Assembly (NCBI GenBank): GCA_018398585.1 | Contig: JAGTTD010000025.1 | Coordinates: forward strand, 14,389,578 to 14,453,577 | DNA from: Simmondsia chinensis | Taxonomy: Eukaryota; Streptophyta; Magnoliopsida; Caryophyllales; Simmondsiaceae | Reading direction: 5' to 3' | DNA: 64,000 bases | Shown here: in pieces, positions 56,146-64,000 of the stretch | How the letters are laid out: each line of letters starts with the position of its first letter | Numbering within the stretch: the stretch's first letter is position 1 | The notes under the pieces: generated by a model | Told to the model about the DNA's origin: nothing | Seen by the model: the letters and a program-made list of their open reading frames with translations, nothing else | The model's database searches: none | Translations under genes and position numbers: made by a program

Positions 56146-57027
56146 TGTATTTTCCTAGTTTACATTTGCTTGTACTTGAAGCTAGGATAGCTAGGGTTTT
56201 CACCTATATATATATATAACTCTTGTATCTTCAGTTTTATGCATAATAAACACATCAATTTCATGTATTCTCTTTACTCAAAATTGTTAGGTTACTCAAA
56301 TTTGAGTTGTCAATTCATTGCCCTTAACCCTAATTTTTTGTGTCAGGTTTTGGTTAAGCCATCAAAACGGGTCAATAATTGTTAGGTCTACTTGGGGGAT
56401 AGGTTAAGACACACGCGTAAGAAAACCAAAACATGTACCAAAATAGATATTGTTGATAACTCTATATTTGAGATTAGCGGTAAAATTTGTCATTGAGATG
56501 TAAATAGGATAGCGATTTAATACATGATATTAGTCGTCTTTCAACCTAATGTAAACCGGTTTTGTATAAGCGAACTATTGACATATGGTTCCTATATATA
56601 CTAACTATGACAATAGTTATAGACCAAAACGTCAAACCTAAGCTAATATTGTACCAAAACACCGCATTTAAGGCATAATACAAACTTGGCACATTTAATG
56701 GAAAATTTGTAATTAAATTGATATTTGGGGTCAAATAAGAGTCAAAAATGCGTTTTTGTATCCTTAACCTAGAATCCCCATTTTGCCTCTGTCCCTGCTC
56801 CTTGCCCGTTTGGATAATGCGCTGCCCAGTCTCCAGCTGGTTGCTTGAAGCTTCTTAAGGAAGCCTTCTAACCGTTTGAGCATTTGATTGAGTGGCCATG
56901 ATTTGGACACGTGTCTGAATCTGGAAGCCCGAAATTGTGTTTTTTCTGGGCTCATCTCCATCGTTGGTATAAATATAAAAGGATGGCTGGGATTTGGCCT
57001 TGGTGGTTGCACACGGATATCTTGTGT

Positions 57028-57130
57028 GGGTATATAAAGGGGTCTTTTTTGGCACTATTGATGATCTCTCTCATATTTTTCCCTTCTCGTCCAAACAATT
57101 GTTTGTCTTCTAGGGTTTCTCCCTAGGGTT
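57028..57130 (+). promoter_or_regulatory. TATA-like element with leader-like sequence
   Basis: GTATATAAAGGGG followed about 75 bp later by TCTAGGGTTTCTCCCTAGGG, a layout seen in plant promoters with telo-box-like leaders and also in LTRs. No coding frame follows that I recognise. Confidence 0.25.
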
Positions 57131-57834
57131 TTCTATAGTACGTTCCTCCCTTTCTTACATGCAAGTATCTGTGGCGGTGTGAACCATTGTTGGCAAGTTC
57201 AAGCCCTCCTTGAATGTCCTTTAATGGCGGTTATGGTATAACTTTCTAATCTTTCTCTTGAGGTTTCATTCTTAGAAGCTTATGATAAAAAGTGTCCGTA
57301 TTCGTAGATTAGGTTGTTAAATGGTCTGTAGTATGTAATTTGTAATTGATTTAGTCTGTAATAATAAGAGTAGGCCTCTCTAGTGATTTGATTGTGGATG
57401 TAGGTCATTTAGGGCTGGACCACGTAAATCTTATGTTCTTGCTTTTGTCGTTTGATTTTTCTTCTATCATCAATAGTAATCTCATATCAAACTAAGGCTA
57501 GCAGTTTTTCAAGAACTATTTTTATGATCTAAAAACCTAACACGAACAACAAATGGAAGAGATCTTTCTTCCAACTAATGGAGCCTAACTAGAAGATTAT
57601 ATAGCTAATGAACGACAAATATTTTTCTAATGGACATAATGTTTGCAAAAATCAATAAAAGGGTTACATTTATTTTATATATAATATAGTATAATATAAT
57701 GTAATATAATATATATAACCTATTCTTGAAGTGTTCCAAGAAAGACAATGTGTTTTAGAAAAAGAATAAGGCCCATTATGGGCGACTAGAATGATGACGT
57801 AAAAAAGATCCCAAAAACATGCCCACCCGATCGT

Positions 57835-58125
57835 TTGCCTACCTTCCTAACATTAACCATTTTTTTTATTTTAGAAATAGAAAGAAATTGGTGGATTCCT
57901 TTTCATCTCACATTAGAGTTGCGTTCAATGGTTGAAACAAAGTTTAGTTTACAAAATGCTCCCATGAAAAAGGTTATCATAATCTATCTCGTACGTTCGA
58001 AAACCGAAAGCCCCTTAGTGCCTTGGGATGGGAGGGAGGGGTGTCTCAAAGCCTATTTCCGCAAGTCCCACATTCGAGGGCATTCGATGGATAGTTATGG
58101 CCGTGAATTCATGAACTTGAAATAG
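57835..58125 (+). CDS. Unrecognised 96-codon open frame
   Basis: An ATG-initiated frame with a hydrophobic start (FLTLTIFFILEI) then mixed sequence with SPLVPWDGREG and RKSHIRGHSMDSYGREFMN. I do not recognise it. There is no visible promoter, and its neighbours are AT-rich non-coding DNA. It may be chance or a relic of an unidentified element. Confidence 0.2.
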   Translation: MPTFLTLTIFFILEIERNWWIPFHLTLELRSMVETKFSLQNAPMKKVIIIYLVRSKTESPLVPWDGREGCLKAYFRKSHIRGHSMDSYGREFMNLK

Positions 58126-58426
58126 ATCTATGAGGCTTTTCATTTGTAAAAAAACTACCTAATAGTGGCAAAAATATCCTTGCAATTTTTTAGACTTTTG
58201 TGAAGAAATGAGCAGTGTACCTATCAATGCCAAGAACGAAACTGAAAAGATGATATGACAACTATTAATTGAAAGTAATATCCTTTTTTGTCATTGTTCT
58301 TGGAGCATGTTGCTCTTTTTAATCTTTTTCCAAGACATATTCTCCTTGTATACACATAGTGAATATTTGTTGATCATCTCCCAAAGATTATATTTTTATA
58401 AAGTATTTTTACCGCTCATGATCTTA

Positions 58427-58708
58427 TTAGTCAAGATCTTTAACTACATGCCCTCTACCTTGTACCTGTTTACACCCGAGTTGGCATGCATCATTGCATG
58501 AATCATCCCTTGCATTATCTAACTGCATGCATATCAACATGCATTGCTCTATGCACACGCTCCACATATTCGGGTCTGATCCGTCTGCTTCCGGGGCACT
58601 TGCTGGCGCACCTTGTCCTGTAACGTTAATTACGATATTTTGAGAACTCACCATCACTATCAATGCCGAGATCATTATAGAAATTCCAATTAACTCCTTG
58701 GATCCCAT
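58427..58708 (-). CDS. Small secreted cysteine-rich peptide (thionin-like pattern)
   Basis: 93 residues starting MGSKELIGISIMISALIVMV, a signal-peptide-like hydrophobic N-terminus ending near SSQ. The mature part has a spacer rich in Ala, Pro and Asp, then two CX3CX3C triplets separated by 10 residues (CIEQCMLIC and CNDACQLGC), a helical-hairpin pattern seen in plant thionin-like peptides. Six cysteines would allow three disulfides. No intron is needed. Function is unknown; such peptides act in defence or in reproductive signalling. The clean signal peptide and cysteine spacing argue for a real gene. Confidence 0.65.
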   Translation of the reverse strand: MGSKELIGISIMISALIVMVSSQNIVINVTGQGAPASAPEADGSDPNMWSVCIEQCMLICMQLDNARDDSCNDACQLGCKQVQGRGHVVKDLD

Positions 58709-59761
58709 TTTCTCGTTATTCTATATGTGTGCCTTTGTATATGCTTGATATATCAACTCATATATCAGTCAAATTCTAACCAACAACTCCTTTGCCAATG
58801 TTGGCTAATTGTTGGGAGTATGGTGAGAGCGTTTTTTTGGGAATGTCAATATACTTGGAATAATGTTTATGATTTCATTTGGAGATTATTAGATTATGTA
58901 TTCTTTTGAGATAGTTAGATAAATTTAACAAATTATGCAATTAGAAAATTTTAACCCTAAATAAATGAGGACTATATTTAGTTGGGGTTGATCTGAAAAT
59001 ATCAACCATCTAAAAATAAAGAAATGCTACGGGTACTCTCCCCCGTTCACTTACACAATATTCAAGGAAGGGAGGGAAAAACAAAGGTAAGTAAAAAGGA
59101 AAATAAAATTTAAAAATTATTATATTTTTATAATTAAAAATTCTAGTTAGATACATTAAAATTTTTAAATTAAATATATTTGATATTTTCATTTAATAAT
59201 TGAAATTGAAGTTTAAGTATATTTAAATTTTAAAAATTAAATTTAAATATTTAGTTATAGGATATAAATTTATTAAATTATAAAATATGTTATTAAGTAA
59301 TTATATTTCTTATCAATGAATGATACCTAGCTTGTCTCTTTTTGATCAGAATATCGGCTCTAGGCTGTACTACTAACATTCAAATTAGAAACTAATGCAT
59401 CTAAAAAGTGGAAAGAAAAAGGTCATTAATGAAAACTTGAGCTCTTTTTCCATGTCCCACAGGTGGAGACATTAATTGGGATGTGAGAAAAATATAAGAG
59501 ACTCTGGTTAAATGGTTAAAAATCCAAACGTACCGAAAACTATTTAATTTGTGTTCTTGATGATATAGTTAGAATTTATTAACTTATAACATTAACATTC
59601 AAATGATTATTTTTTCTAAACTAATATCTTTTAGTTATGAACATTAGATACATTATATGTATATGAATTAATACCTATAGCTTTTTTGTAGATAAAAAAT
59701 AATGCAATAAAGTACTAAAAAAAGAAAAAGAAGTATTAATTAAAGTAGAAAATAATATCAT

Positions 59762-59768
<7 letters not shown>

Positions 59769-59797
<29 letters not shown>

Positions 59798-59800
59798 TTT
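59769..59800. repeat. TA microsatellite
   Basis: Run of TATATATATA in intergenic DNA. Confidence 0.85.
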
Positions 59801-59876
59801 TATATATCTAATAATATTATATTACATAATTAATAATTTTTATAATTTATCTAAAATATAAATTAGTGGGTCTTGT

Positions 59877-60518
59877 CAACGCCGGTCACGCGTTGCACCA
59901 CACCCACCCATTCACACCACCCGCCATCGAACACACCCCCACCATCTACACCACCTCCGACATCGAACCCCACCACCACCTCGCCTCACCCAAACACCCA
60001 CCACCTCGCCTCACCGACCTCGAACCCTACCACCACCCCGCCTCACCCCCGCATATCTCGCACACCACCGCCACCGTGCCTCACCCACGCACTCTCTACC
60101 GCGCCCACCCCACAACCACCTACCCATCACCACCCCCCGACTAGACACCTGCACCGGCACCGGCACCGGCACCCGGCACCACCACCACAGTCACCCACAC
60201 CCCACCCCAACCTAGCCCACCGCACCCCACCACCCCATCATCACCACCATACCACACCTCACCCGCCTCACCACCACCACCAGCCCCTCATCACCACCAT
60301 CGCCACAGCCAACACTCCAAAACCAGCAGCCTGCATTCGACAATCAAGAGCAGGCCCAGGTCTTTTGCTCTTTGCTGCGGACCAGCTTCTCAGGTTGGGA
60401 GTCCTTGGAAACAGCCTTACTTTAGGGTAGCCCCCTAAAGGGGGAAAGTTGCGTACATTTACCCCCCCAGACCCTATTTATGCGGGAGCCCTTGGTGGCA
60501 CTGGGTTTGGTGTTGTTG
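59877..60518 (+). mobile_element. Chimeric retroposon: C-rich segment joined to a SINE 3' end
   Basis: A perfect 20-bp duplication TATAAATTAGTGGGTCTTGT (59857-59876 and 60519-60538) brackets 642 bp. The first about 480 bp are C-rich (CCACC, CACACC) with a Pro/Thr/His-rich open frame. The last about 150 bp are the SINE 3' domain: CTTCTCAGGTTGGGAGTCC, TTGGAAACAGCC, GTTGCGTACATTTACC, CCCAGACCC, GCGGGAGCCC and a GTTGTTG tail. The outer duplications show both parts came in as one unit. Confidence 0.85.
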
Positions 60519-60635
60519 TATAAATTAGTGGGTCTTGTATGAAAAGTTGAAAAAAAGCTTAAAAGAGAAGATATCATATTCACTATTGTTTAGCTAATTT
60601 ATAAACTACAATTAGAGACATAATGCATACTAGTC

Positions 60636-61235
60636 ATGGTTATTAAACTTCTGATCCGGATCTTAGAATCTTACGATTCTACGATCCCACAACTGTCGAT
60701 CGTTTTGGATCCTAAGTAGAATTTTAATTTTGTAGAATCTTACGAACCATTGTTATTAAACAAAACTAACAGACAGGATCATAATATGATTTTACGATTT
60801 TACTGACCCTACCTCGATCCTACCATGCATACATACAAAATTAAAAAGTAAAAATTTAATGCATATATTATAAATTAACATACTTTTTAAACTTGACGTA
60901 AAAAAAAGTTAAATTAAATGTTTATATATTCTTAATAAACTTAAATTAAGCTTAGTTTTAAGTTATAACTTTATATCTTTTGTTTAAATTATTTAATATT
61001 GAAAGTGGAGGTTATTGGGATTTGAACTTATGACCTCTGGGTCAATAAGACTCTAATACTATGTAAAAAACTAACTTTTCAAAAAGGTTAAATTGATGGT
61101 TGAAGGTTCAAAATTGATTTTATGCCTTAAAAGTAGAATCTTACGATTTTTGATTCGATCCTACGATTCTGATTCTATAAACCCCTAACGATCCTAAGTA
61201 GAATCCCGATTCTGACAACTTTGATACCAGTTATT
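60636..61235. repeat. Fold-back element with GATTC/TACGATTC inverted repeats
   Basis: The left part carries CTTAGAATCTTACGATTC and GATCCTAAGTAGAATTTTAA. The right part carries AGAATCTTACGATTTTTG, GATCCTACGATTCTGATTC and GATCCTAAGTAGAATCCC, partly as reverse complements. It is probably a MITE; exact ends are uncertain. Confidence 0.45.
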
Positions 61236-61699
61236 CCCAGTGCATTGCACGGTCAGCTATTTATGTTTTAAAGTTTTCTACAGCTTAGTAAATGAAATTA
61301 ATTATTAGTATGGAATGTAATAAGGTGATATCTATATTATTTTCATGTTGTATTTTGTGATTGTAGAGACCGCATTTTCATTTCGTTATTTTTTTTTTCT
61401 ATTTTAATATTAGTATTACAATTTAAGTACTAAATTTGAATATGAAAATAATATAGTCACAAAATTAATAAATTATGCAATAGTAATAAATTTAAAATAG
61501 AAAAGTATAAAATATTCACTCTCTCCTATTAACCAACCACTTTGACCAGATTTCTTAAAATGACAGCAATACTTTTCAAGGTAATGTTTACATTTTTGAC
61601 ATTAGAGAGTACTTTATACAAATCGGTGGTGAGTTTTAGGACTTTGTTATTAAAGCCGTCAAATCCTCTCCTAAGAAAGAATAACCACTCATACTAATT

Positions 61700-62101
61700 G
61701 GAAAGTGGATCAGGGGCAGCGACTATATTTTTACAGTCATTGGGAGAGAGAGGAAATTTTTTAAGTTTTTAATTTTAAAATTTAATTTTAAATTTAAGGT
61801 GTTTATATGAAATAATTTGAATATATAAATTTATATTTTGACTGTTTAGTGATAATATATCTGTTAAATATTTATTGTAATTTGTTATTTTCAAGAATAA
61901 TTTGTTAAAAATATGAAATTACTATAAATATTTAACAGATATCTAATCACTAAATAGTCAAAATATAAATTTATATATTCAAATTATTTCATATAAATAC
62001 CTTAAATTTAAAATTCAATTAAAAAATAAAAAAATAAAAAATTCCTCTCTCTCTCTATGTGGCTATATTTTTACAGTCACTGCACCTGATTCACTTCCCA
62101 T
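61700..62101. mobile_element. Fold-back MITE
   Basis: Two arms of about 200 bp are near-perfect inverted copies. The left starts GGAAAGTGGATCAGGGGCAG and runs through ATTTTTACAGTC, GAGAGAGAGGAA and ATATGAAATAATTTGAATA to the centre near 61905. The right returns in reverse complement to CACTTCCC. No coding capacity. Confidence 0.85.
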
Positions 62102-62580
62102 TAATCGCCCGCTCATCTTTTTTATCAAACAAATTAGTGTGTGATAGATACAGTTTCATCTTTGTGGCCTCGAATTTGTTTTTTATTCCGTTTGTTTTTA
62201 ATTCCTTTAATTCTAAATATAGTTTACTTCTTTTTTCCTTTTACTATGTTTCCCTGCCAAAGTTTTGTTATAAATTTGGAGGTTTAAATGAATAGGAAAA
62301 GTGAAGTACAGAATTTCCATCCTTTTCTTCACGTAATATGAAATTAAGCGGCACTCATTAAAAATGAAGGATGAGAATGGAATGTGGTTCAACGGATGAG
62401 TCAACCTGACCAAAAAAATCGATGATAGATAGACAAACTCTTACTAAAAACTCAAAGTGTATTATATGCAGTAATAGTCTAAACGATAAATGTTACCATG
62501 AGACAAAGTCTGCACAATAATTTTGTCATGTAGTTATCAATTGGAAAGAGATGCCCAATATTAAGTACACAGGAATATAG

Positions 62581-62880
62581 GGAGTTTTAAAACCAACCCC
62601 TACAATTGTAGGAGCTAATTTCAATAAAAATGGTTTAGTTAATGCTTTTTTATATGTTCTTTTTTCAAAATCCATTTAGTAACCGCCATGTTCTTTAGAA
62701 TTGCAAGATTCTATATTTTATTGATTTTAGGGAGTTTTAAAACCAACCCCTACAATTGTAGGAGCTAATTTCAATGAAAATGGCTTAGTTAATGCTTTTT
62801 TATATGTTCTTTTTTCAAAATCTATTTAGTAACCGCCATGTTTTTTAGAATTGCAAGATTCTATATTTTGTTGATTTTAG
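62581..62880. repeat. 150-bp tandem duplication
   Basis: Units 62581-62730 and 62731-62880 differ at only a few positions (for example AATAAAAATGGTTTAG versus AATGAAAATGGCTTAG). Non-coding. Confidence 0.95.
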
Positions 62881-63206
62881 AGAGAGGAGACACTTAGAAT
62901 TAATAGGATAGATGGATAGATAGATGCCATAAAAGGATTGGTGCATAACAATTTATACTTGTTATGAATTTAAATTGGATTTGAATGATTCAGTTGTATT
63001 CCAATTTCAACATGGTTTAATTTACCATCTTTTGTAAATTGAAACTTTATTATATCTTTATTGTACAATTTAATTAGACAAGTCTGAATTATTTTTTTTA
63101 TTATATTACTTGCCTACACCACAATACATTATTAAGCCACCGAGTTAAAAAAAACAGATGAGTTGATCACTAGCCAAAAGCCGATTGAGCTTGGACTTAA
63201 CTCGAC

Positions 63207-63842
63207 TTAGCTAGACATGGGAGCCATCGCCACATCCATGCCCATCCCGAACTCATCATTGGGCTTCAACTTAGAATCTTGGTCATTGCTTCTTTTTAGT
63301 TGCTGGGGATTTGCGCCACTAGGGGAAGGATAGCTATTGCCATATCCAGGCGTACAACCATAAGCCGGGGGATTCTGGTCACAGTCAGTGCCGGGAACGC
63401 ATGGGAGAGTTGGAGGATTCCGGTTGCAGTCGCCATCTTCAGGGGTACAACCATGGGGCGGAGGATTCTCGCTGCAGTCACCGAAACCAGGCGCACAACC
63501 ATAGGGCGGAGGATTCACGCTGCAGTCGCCGGAGCCAGGCGAACAACTAGGGGGCGGAGGATTCTGGCTACAGTCACCATAGCCATGCGCACAGCCATGC
63601 ACTGGAGGATTTTGACTGCAGTCGCCACTGCTTTCGCTCCCACATTGGCTTCCTGATGGGCTATCACCATATCCTTGGCTTACACCAGGCCCTCCATAAC
63701 CTATCCCGATACCTGGCCCACTGCTGCCTCTGCCGCCTCTACCACCTACACCGATACCGATCCCTATTGCAAAATTGACATTATAAATATAAGTTACACA
63801 TGGGAGTTGTGTCCAATAAAAATGCCTAAAAGAATGAAACAA
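63207..63842 (-). CDS. Cysteine-rich Pro/Gly repeat protein, probably secreted (5' exon unresolved)
   Basis: The frame encodes a Gly-rich segment (GVGGRGGRGSSGPG), then six consecutive 16-residue repeats of the form GDCSxNPPxxxCxPGx (for example GDCSQNPPPPSCSPGS), two cysteines each, and a charged tail with SNDQDSKLKPNDEFGMGMD; the stop is at 63207-63209. I do not recognise the family. The first 25 codons before GIGIG look like intron: TTTTGCAATAG|GG at about 63765 is a plausible 3' splice site, so the true start, probably a signal-peptide exon, is upstream or outside the window. The strict repeat with intact frame suggests a functional extracellular protein. Confidence 0.65.
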   Translation of the reverse strand: MFHSFRHFYWTQLPCVTYIYNVNFAIGIGIGVGGRGGRGSSGPGIGIGYGGPGVSQGYGDSPSGSQCGSESSGDCSQNPPVHGCAHGYGDCSQNPPPPSCSPGSGDCSVNPPPYGCAPGFGDCSENPPPHGCTPEDGDCNRNPPTLPCVPGTDCDQNPPAYGCTPGYGNSYPSPSGANPQQLKRSNDQDSKLKPNDEFGMGMDVAMAPMSS

Positions 63843-64000
63843 AAGAGTTTAACATATAAACCTAGTGGGAATACCTAGTATTAATTGATTTAGGGATAAA
63901 ACCTCACTTCAACTTTTATAAGAGTATATACTATTTCTTTCGAACAAGCCTAGATACAACATAATAGCGCATGCTATTAGAGGGGTAGTGATTATTGGCT

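Noticed and set aside
55628..56219. Frames of 191 (minus) and 120 (plus) codons
   Set aside because: They arise from a purine/pyrimidine-skewed low-complexity block on opposite strands and contain no domain.
63300..63656. 118-codon plus-strand frame rich in Arg, Ile and Thr
   Set aside because: It is the antisense shadow of the cysteine-repeat gene; its repetition mirrors the 16-residue units.

Overview
The window is nuclear DNA from a flowering plant, most likely a eudicot. It is AT-rich, has spliced genes with GT..AG introns, and is dominated by LTR retrotransposons of the Ty1/copia and Ty3/gypsy types with tRNA-iMet primer-binding sites, plus SINEs with a (TTG)n tail. The species cannot be named from the sequence. 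No bacterial, organellar or viral operon, no rRNA array and no CRISPR is visible.

Layout. 129-8890: a decayed + strand copia element whose pol is split by a solo LTR (3245-7511), itself split by a small non-autonomous LTR element (4665-6936). 9254-9369: a truncated SINE. 9758-15466: a full-length but mutated copia element with a perfect GATCA target duplication and palindrome-studded LTRs. 15972-16555: a 5'-truncated non-LTR retroposon. 17020-18260: a dispersed repeat that recurs in an intron at 41484-42300. 18540-19700: a C-rich tract. 20684-35910: a minus-strand copia element carrying a second minus-strand copia element (25965-34742) inside its gag; one LTR of each has caught a SINE. 36041-39328: the 3' half of another copia element, ending in an LTR just upstream of a gene.

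The main host gene is a five-exon RING-type E3 ubiquitin ligase of the AIRP2 family (39654-54132, + strand, 248 codons). Its first intron (4.3 kb) holds a triplicated exon-1/donor segment, a solo LTR and MITE-like inverted repeats. Its fourth intron (8.3 kb) splits the RING finger and holds a complete chromodomain-type gypsy element (46868-52851, TSD GCCTA). Downstream are two small minus-strand genes for cysteine-rich, probably secreted proteins: a 93-residue peptide (58427-58708) and a 16-residue-repeat protein (63207-63842, 5' end unresolved).

The most unusual item is the SINE at 21723-21987. Its 5' part is a recognisable full-length 5S rRNA-like sequence joined to the conserved angiosperm SINE 3' domain and a (TTG)n tail. 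An 18-bp target duplication flanks the whole unit, and the partner LTR shows the empty site. Related tails occur five more times with different or missing heads, including a 642-bp chimera (59877-60518) in which the same tail is joined to a C-rich segment. Intergenic stretches not listed are AT-rich with no gene that I can support.
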